NCBI RefSeq assembly: GCF_009915765.1
Contig: NZ_JAABLQ010000003.1
Location: 186,001-250,000 of the forward strand
Length of the DNA: 64,000 nt
From: Pannonibacter sp. XCT-53
Lineage (GTDB): Bacteria; Pseudomonadota; Alphaproteobacteria; Rhizobiales; Stappiaceae
Direction of reading: 5' to 3'
The number at the start of each line of letters is the position of its first letter. Within the stretch, counting starts at the first letter, position 1. Shown one piece after another: positions 45,183 through 53,786 of the stretch. Position numbers and translations under genes: made by a program. Below the pieces are notes generated by a model that was given only the letters and a program-made list of their open reading frames with translations, did no database searches and was not told where the DNA came from.

Positions 45183-45457
45183 GGCAGTTTTTCCTTGTCA
45201 GTTGCGCGGGCAGAGCGTCCGCTGGTCTCCGGTCAGGAAACCGCCGGACGGTAACACCGTCTTGGCCATGGCCTTGGATTTGGGCCCTGCATGGGGGCCT
45301 TTGACTTGGGCCGTGCGACGCCCGGCTGGCCCGGTTTCCCGGATCGCTGAACGTCTCGTTGGGTCGCGTCCGGCATGCACGAAGGCACACCATTGGCGAG
45401 GATCCAATTAATGCGTGCGCGGAGATACAGCATCCGCCGCGCGTTGTCATGCAGATT

Positions 45458-46210
45458 CTACGTCGAAGCGGGTGGATCCTGCCGTTTGCGCCGCGGCGGT
45501 CTGGGCGGTTTCGGCGGATGGGCGGCCAGATAGGCGTCCCAGAGATCCGGGCGTCGGGCCTGCGTCAGCGCCATGGCCTCGGCCAGGCGCCAGTCCGCGA
45601 TCTTGCGATGATTGCCCGATGTCAGCACCTCGGGGATGCCGCGGCCCTCGAAATCGGCCGGGCGGGTGTAGTGCGGGTGCTCCAGCAGGCCGGTCTCGAA
45701 GCTTTCCGTCTCGCCGCTTTCCTGGTTGCCCATCACGCCCGGCAGCAGCCGCACGACCGCATCCAGCAGCGTGATGGCTGCAATCTCGCCGCCCGAGAGG
45801 ATGTAGTCGCCGATGGAGACCTCTTCCAGCGCCCGTGCCTCGATCACCCGCTGGTCCACGCCCTCGAACCGGCCGCAGACGATGAGCGCCCCCGGACCGG
45901 CGGCCAGCTCCCGCACGCGCGCCTGGGTCAGCGGCCGTCCGCGCGGGCTCATCAGCAGGCGCGGACGGTCGTCGTCGGGGCGGGTCGCCGCGTCGATGGC
46001 GGCGGCGAGAATGTCGGCGCGCAGCACCATGCCCGCCCCGCCGCCCGCCGGCGTGTCGTCCACCGAGCGGTGGCGGTCGCTGGCATGGTCGCGGATCTGG
46101 CGCGTCTCGAGGGACCACTTGCCCTCCGACAGCGCGCGCCCGGACAGGCTCTGGCCGAGAGGGCCGGGAAACATGTCCGGGTAAAGGGTCAGGATCGTTG
46201 CGGCAAACAT
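45458..46210 (-). CDS. trmD: tRNA (guanine37-N1)-methyltransferase
   Basis: SPOUT-family methylation of G37 preventing frameshifting. 250 residues; ILTLYPDMFPGPLGQSL start, VDDTPAGGGAGMVLRADIL, the trefoil-knot SAM site CGRFEGVDQRV and YILSGGEIAAITLLDAVVRLLPGVMGN, and FEGRGIPEVLTSGNH. A basic Pro-rich C-terminal tail follows. 275 nt upstream of rplS, so rplS may have a separate promoter as well. Confidence 0.96.
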   Translation of the reverse strand: MFAATILTLYPDMFPGPLGQSLSGRALSEGKWSLETRQIRDHASDRHRSVDDTPAGGGAGMVLRADILAAAIDAATRPDDDRPRLLMSPRGRPLTQARVRELAAGPGALIVCGRFEGVDQRVIEARALEEVSIGDYILSGGEIAAITLLDAVVRLLPGVMGNQESGETESFETGLLEHPHYTRPADFEGRGIPEVLTSGNHRKIADWRLAEAMALTQARRPDLWDAYLAAHPPKPPRPPRRKRQDPPAST

Positions 46211-46289
46211 GGGTCGGTTCCGGGATCTGCTGCCGTTGCATAGGCGAGCCGCGGGAAAAAGGAAAGCGCGGGCGAATTGCAGACAATTT

Positions 46290-46307
46290 TACCGATTCTG
46301 GTCGGTA
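46290..46307. promoter_or_regulatory. Operator-like palindrome
   Basis: TACCGA-N6-TCGGTA in the 211-nt spacer between trmD and the VanZ-like gene, which are divergent. Located ~115 nt upstream of the VanZ-like start, in an AT-rich stretch that could be its promoter. No regulator identified. Confidence 0.35.
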
Positions 46308-46421
46308 TGATTTAACTATATGAAATCAAATGTGTTTTTCTGATACCGACGCTCCTTGCGCCTAACCTCGACTTAACCGCCGGCCGCCACTGTCGGGCCA
46401 CGTTCAAGGAGACAGACCGCC

Positions 46422-46940
46422 GTGCCGTCCATCCGCTTCCCGCTTCCCGCCTTCATCCGCCGTCATGTCGAGGCCCATTACATCGACATTTCGCTGAGCC
46501 GCGTGCTGCCGCTCGGCGTGCTGATCGTGTTCGGACTGATGGTGGGGCTGGTGTTCAACCACGGCCTGCCGCATCCCTATGACAAGCTGCTGCATGTCAC
46601 CTTCTACGGGCTGCTGACCTTCGCCATTCATGCCTTCTTCTGTTGCCGGCTGCGCATTTCCGCGCTGGTGGCCTTCGCCTTCGGCGTTGGCGGCGAGATC
46701 GCCCAGGCCTTCATCCCCGGCCGCGAGCCGTCGATGCTGGATGCGATTGCCAATGGCATCGGCGTGGCGCTGGTGGTGTTCGGGATCGCGCTGTGGCGCT
46801 CGGAACAGCGCCGGGCGGCCGCAGAGGCGGAAAACTATCAGCGCCTGATGGCGCGGGTCGAGCCTGTGCTCAACCGCAGCCGCTCTCAGTCGGCCCCGGC
46901 GTCCTCGTCGCCGTCGTCCCTGGCGCTGTCGGACAGGTAA
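46422..46940 (+). CDS. VanZ-like membrane protein
   Basis: 172 residues, GTG start with AAGGAG nine nt upstream. Four hydrophobic segments with DKLLHVTFYGLLTFAIHAFF and EIAQAFIPGREPSMLDAIANGIGV, the pattern of VanZ-like proteins (conserved Lys-His in the second segment, D.. at the last). Function unknown in this organism. It lies on the strand opposite to its neighbours, inside the rimM-trmD gap, and its last 55 nt overlap the 3' end of rimM convergently. Confidence 0.8.
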   Translation: MPSIRFPLPAFIRRHVEAHYIDISLSRVLPLGVLIVFGLMVGLVFNHGLPHPYDKLLHVTFYGLLTFAIHAFFCCRLRISALVAFAFGVGGEIAQAFIPGREPSMLDAIANGIGVALVVFGIALWRSEQRRAAAEAENYQRLMARVEPVLNRSRSQSAPASSSPSSLALSDR

Positions 46941-47443
46941 TCCGGCGGCAGGACGCAGGTAACCGTGCCGCCGTCCAGATCGACGGACGGCACGAAGGCC
47001 TGCGTGAAGGGCAGGAAATAGGACTTGCCGCTCGACGGGCGGATTTCCAGCAGGTCGCCTGCACCGAAATTCTGCACCGTGACGACGCGGCCAAGCGGTT
47101 CGCCGCTGTCGGTGACGGCCGTCAGGCCGATCAGGTCGGTGTGGTAGAATTCGTCTTCGTCCGGCTCCGGCAGGCGGTCGCGCGGCACGTAGAGCTCAAG
47201 GCCGTTCAGCGCCTCGGCGGCGTTGCGGTCGTTGATGCCCTTGAACTTGGTGATCACCACGGTCTTCTGCACGCGGGCTGTTGCCACCGTGAGGCGCCGG
47301 GTCCCGTCCGCCGTTTCCAGCGGTCCGTAGTCGGTAAAGGAGAGCGGGTCGTCGCCATAGGGCTTCACCCGCACCTCGCCGCGTATGCCGTGGGCGGCTC
47401 CCACGACGGCCATCAGGATCTTGTCCTGCGGAGCGCCGGTCAT
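46886..47443 (-). CDS. rimM: Ribosome maturation factor RimM
   Basis: Assists 30S head assembly through S19. 185 residues; N-terminal RimM domain (VGAAHGIRGEVRVKPYGDDPLSFTDYGPL) and C-terminal PRC barrel (FYHTDLIGLTAV, ILEIRP..., PFTQAFVPSVDLDGGTV). Acidic tail after residue 170. 60 nt downstream of rpsP. Confidence 0.94.
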   Translation of the reverse strand: MTGAPQDKILMAVVGAAHGIRGEVRVKPYGDDPLSFTDYGPLETADGTRRLTVATARVQKTVVITKFKGINDRNAAEALNGLELYVPRDRLPEPDEDEFYHTDLIGLTAVTDSGEPLGRVVTVQNFGAGDLLEIRPSSGKSYFLPFTQAFVPSVDLDGGTVTCVLPPDYLSDSARDDGDEDAGAD

Positions 47444-47503
47444 GCCGGGGCTCCTGTCCGGTCAGACCGGGAGGCCGATCGGGAAACCGCCCGCGCCATG
47501 GAA

Positions 47504-47872
47504 TTACTCCGCGCCGGCAGCTGCAGCAGCAGCTTCTTCAGCCTTCTTCTTGGCGGCAGCGGCCTTCTCGGCAGCCTTCTTGCCCATCTCGCCCTTCTTC
47601 GGGTTGTTGCGGGCGTCGCGGGTCAGCAGGCCGGCGTCGTTCAGGAAGCGGTGCACGCGGTCGGTCGGGGTGGCGCCGTTCGCCAGCCAGTGCTTGATGC
47701 GCTCGATGTCGAGCACGACGCGCTCCGGCGACTCCTTGGCAACCATCGGGTTGTAGGAGCCGACCTTCTCGATGAAGCGGCCGTCGCGCGGGGCGCGGAC
47801 GTCGGTGACGACGATGCGGTAGTACGGACGCTTCTTGGCGCCACCACGGGCGAGACGGATTTTCGTAGCCAT
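47504..47872 (-). CDS. rpsP: 30S ribosomal protein S16
   Basis: 122 residues from MATKIRLARGGAKKRPYYRIVV; the first ~90 are the normal S16, ending GLLTRDARNNPKKGEMGKKAAEK. The last ~30 form an Ala-rich Lys/Glu tail longer than in E. coli (82 aa). An in-frame extension upstream is basic and not S16-like. 19 nt behind the chorismate mutase gene. Confidence 0.97.
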   Translation of the reverse strand: MATKIRLARGGAKKRPYYRIVVTDVRAPRDGRFIEKVGSYNPMVAKESPERVVLDIERIKHWLANGATPTDRVHRFLNDAGLLTRDARNNPKKGEMGKKAAEKAAAAKKKAEEAAAAAAGAE

Positions 47873-47891
47873 TTTCAGTTTCTCCAGTCGT

Positions 47892-48230
47892 TCAGTTGCC
47901 GGTCTTCGCGGCAATGGCTTCATGATGCCGGATCACTTCCTTGACGATGAACGCCAGGAACTTCTCGGCAAAGTCAGGATCGAGGTTGGCGTCGACGGCC
48001 AGCCGGCGCAGACGCTCGATCTGAATCTGTTCGCGCGCCGGATCGGCCGGCGGCAGGTCGTGGGTGGCCTTCAGGTGGCCAACCTTCTGGGTGCACTTGA
48101 AGCGTTCCGCCAGCATGTGCACCAGAGCTGCGTCGATGTTGTCGATGGACGCGCGCAGGGCGCGCAGCTCCACCATCGCGGGGCTGTCGCCGAGCTGGGT
48201 GTCGGCGCCTGTCTTGTGGGTCTCGGACAT
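47892..48230 (-). CDS. Chorismate mutase (AroQ type)
   Basis: 112 residues; helical AroQ fold: VELRALRASIDNIDAALVHMLAERFKCTQKVGHLKA carries the active-site Arg and Lys, and EKFLAFIVKEVIRHHEAI closes it. Converts chorismate to prephenate for Phe/Tyr synthesis. Its ATG overlaps the ffh stop by one base (TGATG), and in rhizobia the gene is a fixed member of this locus. Confidence 0.9.
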   Translation of the reverse strand: MSETHKTGADTQLGDSPAMVELRALRASIDNIDAALVHMLAERFKCTQKVGHLKATHDLPPADPAREQIQIERLRRLAVDANLDPDFAEKFLAFIVKEVIRHHEAIAAKTGN

Positions 48231-49810
48231 CACTTCTTGCCCTTTCCAAAGCCGGGGAAGCCCGGGAAGCCACCGAGGCCCGGAAGCTTCGGTCCGCCCA
48301 GTCCGGGCAGGCCGGGAACGCCGCCGGGCAGGCCCTTGGCGGCGCCGGGCGCACCGGTTGCACCCGCGTCGGTCAGGCCCTTGAGCAGGTCACCGGCGCC
48401 CGGCACCTGGCCCGACTTCGCCAGCTGCTCCAGCTGCTTGGGATCGATGCTGGGCATCCCGCCGGCCATGCCGCCGCCGAGCATGCCCATCATCTTGCCG
48501 AGCATGCCCTTGTTCTTGCCCATCATCTTCATGACGTCGGCCATCTGGCGGTGCATCTTGAGGAGCTTGTTGACCTCGGCCACATCGACGCCGGAACCGG
48601 CAGCGATGCGCTTCTTGCGGCTGGCCTTGAGCAGGTCCGGCTTGCGCCGCTCGGTCGGGGTCATCGACTGGATGATCGCGACCTGGCGCTTGAACATCCG
48701 CTCGTCGATGTTCGCCGCTTCCATCTGCTTCTTCATCTTGCCGATACCCGGCAGCATGCTCATCATGCCGGACATGCCGCCCAGCTTTTCCATCTGCTTC
48801 AGCTGCTCGGCCAGGTCCTCCAGATCGAAGGTGCCCTTCTGCAGCTTGGCCGCCATCTTGGCCGCCTTTTCCGCGTCGATCGCTTCGGCCGCCTTCTCGA
48901 CGAGGCTGACGATGTCGCCCATGCCGAGAATGCGGTCGGCGATGCGCCGCGGATGGAAGTCTTCCAGCGCATCGGCCTTTTCGCCGACACCGATCAGCTT
49001 CACCGGCTTGCCGGTGACCGCGCGCATCGACAGGGCCGCACCGCCGCGGCCGTCGCCGTCCATGCGGGTCAGGGCGATGCCGGTGATGCCGACGCGCTCG
49101 TCAAAGCTCTTCGCCAGGTTCACCGCGTCCTGACCGGTCAGCGAATCGGCGACCAGCAGGATTTCATGCGGGTTGGTCGCGGCCTTCACCTCGGCCATTT
49201 CCAGCATCAGCGCTTCGTCGATGTGGATGCGGCCGGCGGTGTCGAGCAGGACCACGTCATACCCGCCAAGACGGGCGGCCTGGATGGCGCGCTTGGCGAT
49301 CTCCACCGGGCCCTGGCCGGCTACGATCGGCAGGGTGTCGACGCCGTTCTGCTCGCCGAGCACCTTCAGCTGCTCCTGCGCCGCCGGGCGGCGGGTGTCG
49401 AGCGAGGCCATCAGGACCTTGCGCTTGTCGCGGTTGGTCAGGCGGCGGGCGATCTTGGCCGTCGTCGTCGTCTTGCCCGAGCCCTGCAGGCCGACCATCA
49501 TGATGGCGACCGGGGCGGGTGCGTTCAGGTCGATCGGCTCGGCTTCGGCGCCCAGCATGTCCACGAGCTGGTCGTGGACGATCTTGATGACCATCTGGCC
49601 CGGGGTGACCGACTTGACCACTTCGGCGCCAACGGCGCGGTTGCGCACCTTGTCGGTGAAGGAGCGGACGACCGGAAGGGCGACGTCGGCCTCGATCAGC
49701 GCGCGGCGGACTTCGCGCATCGCCTCGTTCACGTCGGCCTCGGACAGAGCACCACGCCCGGTGAGCTTGTCGAGAATGCCACTGAGGCGTTCGGACAGAC
49801 TTTCAAACAT
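48230..49810 (-). CDS. ffh: Signal recognition particle protein Ffh
   Basis: Binds signal peptides and 4.5S RNA and directs ribosomes to FtsY. 526 residues: N domain, G domain with P-loop GLQGSGKTT (107-115), DTAGRIHIDEALM and TRMDGDGRGGAAL, then a Met-rich M domain (MEKLGGMSGMMSMLPGIGKMKKQM). The C-terminus has an unusually Gly/Pro-rich tail (LPGLGGPKLPGLGGFPG), longer than the E. coli protein of 453 residues. Confidence 0.97.
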   Translation of the reverse strand: MFESLSERLSGILDKLTGRGALSEADVNEAMREVRRALIEADVALPVVRSFTDKVRNRAVGAEVVKSVTPGQMVIKIVHDQLVDMLGAEAEPIDLNAPAPVAIMMVGLQGSGKTTTTAKIARRLTNRDKRKVLMASLDTRRPAAQEQLKVLGEQNGVDTLPIVAGQGPVEIAKRAIQAARLGGYDVVLLDTAGRIHIDEALMLEMAEVKAATNPHEILLVADSLTGQDAVNLAKSFDERVGITGIALTRMDGDGRGGAALSMRAVTGKPVKLIGVGEKADALEDFHPRRIADRILGMGDIVSLVEKAAEAIDAEKAAKMAAKLQKGTFDLEDLAEQLKQMEKLGGMSGMMSMLPGIGKMKKQMEAANIDERMFKRQVAIIQSMTPTERRKPDLLKASRKKRIAAGSGVDVAEVNKLLKMHRQMADVMKMMGKNKGMLGKMMGMLGGGMAGGMPSIDPKQLEQLAKSGQVPGAGDLLKGLTDAGATGAPGAAKGLPGGVPGLPGLGGPKLPGLGGFPGFPGFGKGKK

Positions 49811-50294
49811 GCGCGTGTCCTTCCGGGTTGCGACCTGACGTCCGGCACATGGGCCGGTGCCCCTCCATCTGGGGTGGCGCCGCGTCCTTCACCAGTCGCC
49901 CGCAGCGGGAAGACCCGCGCAAAGCAGTGTGGCACCCGAGGGCGCAACGCGCTGTCGGGTGTTGACCTCCGGGAGCTCTTTATACCTTTTCGGGTCCCGG
50001 TCGGCTGGCTGGAAGTGGCGTCACTTTCGTGAAGTTCGCGGGAAATACATCGGAATGCAGGCCGGAGTCAACAAAAGCCGTGGATCCTTCGCGGTCCGGG
50101 GGTGGCTGCCGTTGCCGGACGCCGCCTGATCTCCTCGGGCGATGTGAAATGTTCTGTTTTTGTTCGAGTTTCTGCGCTATGGTCCCCGACATCCGGAACG
50201 GAGAGCCGGGCAAGCCCGTGCGGCGGCTGACCCGCCCCCTGGTGGGGCATCATGCGTCGGCATCCTGGCGCCCAGGCATGACAGGGAGAATGAG
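49811..50294. other. Divergent spacer ffh / VOC gene
   Basis: 484 nt. Contains the ffh promoter region and, nearer the VOC gene, a perfect GTTC-N7-GTTC SOS box (50151-50165). The intervening leader of the VOC gene has several GC-rich inverted repeats. No RNA gene was recognised. Confidence 0.45.
50151..50165 (+). promoter_or_regulatory. Alphaproteobacterial LexA (SOS) box
   Basis: GTTCTGTTTTTGTTC, an exact match to the GTTC-N7-GTTC operator established for LexA in rhizobia and Rhodobacter. It lies 130 nt upstream of the VOC gene start and 340 nt from ffh, so the VOC gene is the likelier target. Confidence 0.6.
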
Positions 50295-50678
50295 ATGGAG
50301 TTCTACGTGACGCTCGGGGCGCGGGATGTGGCCCTTTCGCATGCCTTCTATGACCGTGTGCTGGCCACCATCGGCTGGTCGTCGCATGCCAGCTTCCCCG
50401 GCTGGCGGGGCTATTCCGCCGCTGGAGCCGGCAAGGGCGCGACGGTGTGGATCTGTGAACCCCATGACGGTGCGCCCGCCACGGCCGGCAATGGCACCAT
50501 GGTCGCCTTCCCGGCCGCGTCGCCGGCCGAGGTCGATGCCTTCTACCGCGAGGCCATGGCGCTGGGCGCCGCCGACGAGGGGGCTGCGGGTCCGCGTCCG
50601 CACTATGGTCCTGACTGGTATGCCGCCTATCTGCGCGATCCGACCGGCAACAAGATCGCCGTCGTCTTCAACGGTTGA
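50295..50678 (+). CDS. VOC (glyoxalase/bleomycin-resistance) family protein
   Basis: 127 residues, one VOC-fold unit: MEFYVTLGARDVALSHAFYDRVLATIGW, then WICEPHDGAPA, VDAFYREAMALGAADEGAAG and YLRDPTGNKIAVVFNG. Likely a metal-dependent dioxygenase/lyase-type or drug-binding scaffold; the substrate is not apparent. GGGAGA upstream of ATG. The SOS box upstream suggests damage induction. Confidence 0.82.
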   Translation: MEFYVTLGARDVALSHAFYDRVLATIGWSSHASFPGWRGYSAAGAGKGATVWICEPHDGAPATAGNGTMVAFPAASPAEVDAFYREAMALGAADEGAAGPRPHYGPDWYAAYLRDPTGNKIAVVFNG

Positions 50679-50937
50679 CCCGCCGTGCCCCGGCCAGGGG
50701 CCGGAAGCGATCCGGACGTGATGGGGCTGCAACGGTCGCCGGCTCACGATTTCCCGGGGCAGGGACCCCGGGGGAGGCGGGCGTTGCGGGGCTCAGGCTT
50801 GCATTTGCCGCCGGAACGGGGAACATGCGCGAAAGCAGGTGGGTGGGCGTCGCCGTCCGGACCTGTTTCCGATCTGATCCGCCTGGCCTCGCTCCGGCGC
50901 CGTGCTGCACGGTGCCGGATCTGGCGAAAGAGACACG

Positions 50938-52380
50938 ATGGATTTTCGCGCCGTCATCCTGCCCATTGGCCGTCTGCTGATCATCATTGCCCTGTTCATG
51001 CTTCTGCCGGCCGGCGCCGATCTCATCGCGGGAGACGGTGACTGGACCGTCTTTGCCACCACGGCACTGCTGCTCGGGGTGGCCGGGGCGCTGATCTCCA
51101 CCGCGCTGGAAGGGCACCAGTTCCAGTTCCGGCCGCGCGAGACTTTCCTGTTCGTCAATGCGGCCTGGCTCGTGTTCAGCTTCGCCGGCGCGATCCCCTT
51201 CTATCTGAGCGACGTCGGCCTGACCTTTGCCGAATCCTTCTTCGAGACCGCGTCCGGCCTGACGACCACCGGCTCGACGGTGATCACGGGGCTCGACAGC
51301 CAGCCGCCGGGCATCCTGCTCTGGCGGTCCCTGCTCAACTGGATCGGCGGCATCGGCATCGTCGTCATCGGCATCCTGCTGTTGCCAAGTCTGCGCATCG
51401 GCGGGTCGCAGCTGTTTGCCATCGAATCCTCGGAGAAGGTGAACAAGCCCTATGGCCGCGTCGAGCCCTTCGTTGCCCGCCTGCTGATGCTCTATCTCAC
51501 GCTCAGCATCGCCTGTGCGCTTGCCTATTACGTGGCTGGAATGAGCGCCTTCGATGCGGTGAACTTCATGATGGGCACCGTCGCGACCGGCGGCTTCGCC
51601 ACATCCGACAGTTCGATGGCCAAGTATGGCACCAACACCATGCTGTGGATCTCGATCGTCTTCATGATGATGTCGGCGATGCCCTTCCTCTTCTTTCTTT
51701 ATCTCGCGGAAGGCCGACCGAATCCGCACAAGGGGCAGGTTTTTTTCTTCATCTGCCTGACAGCCCTGATCAGCTTCTGCGTCTTCCTCTCGATCAACGG
51801 CAGGGTCGAGGGCGATCCCTTCACGTTGCTGACGCGCGCCACGTTCAACATCGTCTCGGTCATCACCACGACCGGGTTTGCCGCCGGCGACTATCTGCTG
51901 TGGGGCAATTTCGCCATTGCGATGTTCTTCTTCACCACCTTCATCGGGGGCTGTTCCGGCTCGACCGCCGGTGGCTTCAAGATCTTCCGCATCCAGATCG
52001 TGCTGAGCGCCGTCCGTGTGATGCTGAAACGCGCGAGCCATCCGCACCGGGTCATCGAACCGCGTTACGCCGGCCGTCCCGTTCCGCCGGCGGTTCTTGA
52101 AGGCGTGCTCGTCTTTTCCGTGCTCTATACCGCCACCTTTGCGGTCTTTGCCATGATCTACATGTTGCTTGGCCTGGATCTGGAAACGGCGCTCAGCGCC
52201 TCGATCACCGCGCAGGCCAACGTGGGGCCGGGCATCGGGCCGATCATCGGCCCGGCCGGAACCTTTGCCTCGCTGCCGGACAGCGTCACCTGGCTGCTGG
52301 GCTTCCAGATGATCCTGGGCCGGCTCGAGCTGATGGGCGGGCTCTTGGTGTTCACGCCCTATTTCTGGTCGCAGCGCTGA
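50938..52380 (+). CDS. trkH: Potassium uptake protein, TrkH family
   Basis: 480-residue membrane subunit of the Trk K+ transporter, partner of TrkA. Four P-loop repeats show the filter glycines: GLTTTGST, VATGGFAT, TTTGFAAG and ANVGPGIG. TrkA is not in the window. Start at MDFRAVILPIGR; a 12-residue upstream in-frame stretch is polar and not conserved. Convergent with ureG. Confidence 0.92.
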   Translation: MDFRAVILPIGRLLIIIALFMLLPAGADLIAGDGDWTVFATTALLLGVAGALISTALEGHQFQFRPRETFLFVNAAWLVFSFAGAIPFYLSDVGLTFAESFFETASGLTTTGSTVITGLDSQPPGILLWRSLLNWIGGIGIVVIGILLLPSLRIGGSQLFAIESSEKVNKPYGRVEPFVARLLMLYLTLSIACALAYYVAGMSAFDAVNFMMGTVATGGFATSDSSMAKYGTNTMLWISIVFMMMSAMPFLFFLYLAEGRPNPHKGQVFFFICLTALISFCVFLSINGRVEGDPFTLLTRATFNIVSVITTTGFAAGDYLLWGNFAIAMFFFTTFIGGCSGSTAGGFKIFRIQIVLSAVRVMLKRASHPHRVIEPRYAGRPVPPAVLEGVLVFSVLYTATFAVFAMIYMLLGLDLETALSASITAQANVGPGIGPIIGPAGTFASLPDSVTWLLGFQMILGRLELMGGLLVFTPYFWSQR

Positions 52381-52393
52381 GCGACCCGCTCAG
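52377..52393. other. Hairpin bridging the trkH and ureG stop codons
   Basis: CTGAGCG-ACC-CGCTCAG, a 7-bp stem spanning both stop codons of the convergent pair, whose ends are 9 nt apart. No T-tract, so its value as bidirectional terminator is uncertain. Confidence 0.5.
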
Positions 52394-53007
52394 GCTGCCA
52401 GTCCCCCCTTGCGCACGATGAAGTCGGCGATCTCGCCGACGCCCTTGCCCGCCTTGGTGTTGGCGAAGAGATAGGGCCGCTCCTTGCGCATGCGCTTCGC
52501 GTCCCGGTCCATCACCGACAGGTCCACCTCGACGTAAGGGGCCAGGTCCGTCTTGTTGATCACCAGCAGGTCGGAGCGGGTGATGCCGGGGCCACCCTTG
52601 CGCGGGATTTCCTCGCCGGCCGCCACATCGATCACGTAGATCGTCAGGTCTGCCAGTTCCGGCGAGAAGGTGGCGGCGAGGTTGTCGCCGCCCGATTCGA
52701 TCAGGATCAGGTCCAGGTCCGGGAACGTCCGGGTCAGGTCATGCACGGCGGCCAGATTGATCGAGGCATCCTCGCGGATCGCCGTGTGCGGGCAGCCGCC
52801 CGTCTCCACGCCGCGGATGCGCTCGCTCGGCAGCGCCTGCGACCGCATCAGTGCCTCGGCATCCTCGCTGGTGTAGATGTCGTTGGTGATGACGGCGAGC
52901 GAGTAGCGGTCACGCAGCGCCTTGCAGAGCCGGTCGGTGAGTGTGGTCTTGCCGGCACCGACCGGGCCGCCGATGCCCACGCGCAGGGGGCCGTTGGGAG
53001 ACGTCAT
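52390..53007 (-). CDS. ureG: Urease accessory GTPase UreG
   Basis: GTPase that drives nickel insertion into urease with UreD/F/E. 205 residues; P-loop GPVGAGKT at 14-21, the metal-binding Cys-Pro-His (ETGGCPHTAI), Walker-B LILIESGGDN and NKTDL. The ATG overlaps the ureF stop (ATGA). Confidence 0.96.
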   Translation of the reverse strand: MTSPNGPLRVGIGGPVGAGKTTLTDRLCKALRDRYSLAVITNDIYTSEDAEALMRSQALPSERIRGVETGGCPHTAIREDASINLAAVHDLTRTFPDLDLILIESGGDNLAATFSPELADLTIYVIDVAAGEEIPRKGGPGITRSDLLVINKTDLAPYVEVDLSVMDRDAKRMRKERPYLFANTKAGKGVGEIADFIVRKGGLAA

Positions 53008-53786
53008 GATCTGAACAACCTCGTGTACTGGGTTTCGTGGCGCATCGACGCGATGTCCGCGCCGAGCGCGGCGCTGCCGATGTCGGACAGGCCGCGTGTC
53101 CCGGCGTGCCGGGCCACCTCGGCCAGCACCGGTTCCAGCCGGTGCAGCACCCGCTGTCCGTCGGTCTGGCCAAGCGGAACGGCGCGGACGGTGGCCGAGA
53201 TCAGGCTGGCGGCAAAGGCCTGAAGGTAGGCGGTGAGGGTGAGCGGGGCCGGGATGCCCCAGGCCGCTGCCGTCAGCCCCACCGCCACCGGGTAGGGCCA
53301 GGGCTCGACAGCGGCGTCCTGCGGCACCAGGCGGGCAAACACCGCGGCGCCGGCGCTGCCGGCCGTCGGGCACCAGGCCTTGCGGCAGGTGTCGAGGAAT
53401 GCGGTGCCCTGCGCCGAGGTTTCGAGGAGCCGTTCCCGCGACGGTGCCAGCGCAAGGCCGAAATCGCGCGCCTCCAGCACGGCACTGTCGTCGCCGGCGC
53501 TGGCGGCCGCATGGGCCACCCGCAGCAGGATCGCGTCCGTCTGTCCGGATCCGTACCGGAACAGGGCGGTCAGATAGGCCTCCACATCGCCGGCCGAGCG
53601 CAGGTCGCCGTCCTCGATCACCTGTTCCAGTCCATGGCTGTAGGTGAAGGCGCCCACCGGGAACCCCGGCGAGAGCAGCGCCATCAGCCGGAAGAGGCTG
53701 GCGCTGGTCAGGCCAGCCTCCTCCGCGACCGGCTCGGCTGCCGGTCGGGATGTTTCACATGAATCAGGGGTCATCGGCCCGTTCAC
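53004..53786 (-). CDS. ureF: Urease accessory protein UreF
   Basis: Scaffold that recruits UreG to UreD-apourease. 260 residues, all-helical; LMALLSPGFPVGAFTYSHGLEQVIEDG is the family signature, and the C-terminal SDIGSAALGADIASMRHETQYTRLFRS is typical. GTG start overlapping the ureE stop; an in-frame ATG four codons later (53774) is an alternative. A degenerate parS-like palindrome is coded near the N-terminus. Confidence 0.93.
   Translation of the reverse strand: MNGPMTPDSCETSRPAAEPVAEEAGLTSASLFRLMALLSPGFPVGAFTYSHGLEQVIEDGDLRSAGDVEAYLTALFRYGSGQTDAILLRVAHAAASAGDDSAVLEARDFGLALAPSRERLLETSAQGTAFLDTCRKAWCPTAGSAGAAVFARLVPQDAAVEPWPYPVAVGLTAAAWGIPAPLTLTAYLQAFAASLISATVRAVPLGQTDGQRVLHRLEPVLAEVARHAGTRGLSDIGSAALGADIASMRHETQYTRLFRS

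Noticed and set aside
49960..49990. TTGACC...TATACC as a plus-strand promoter
   Set aside because: Spacer is only 13 nt, too short for a sigma-70 promoter.
50160..50678. Longer TTG-initiated version of the VOC protein
   Set aside because: Would start inside the SOS box and add a non-conserved Arg/Pro-rich segment; the ATG at 50295 has a ribosome site and matches the family start.
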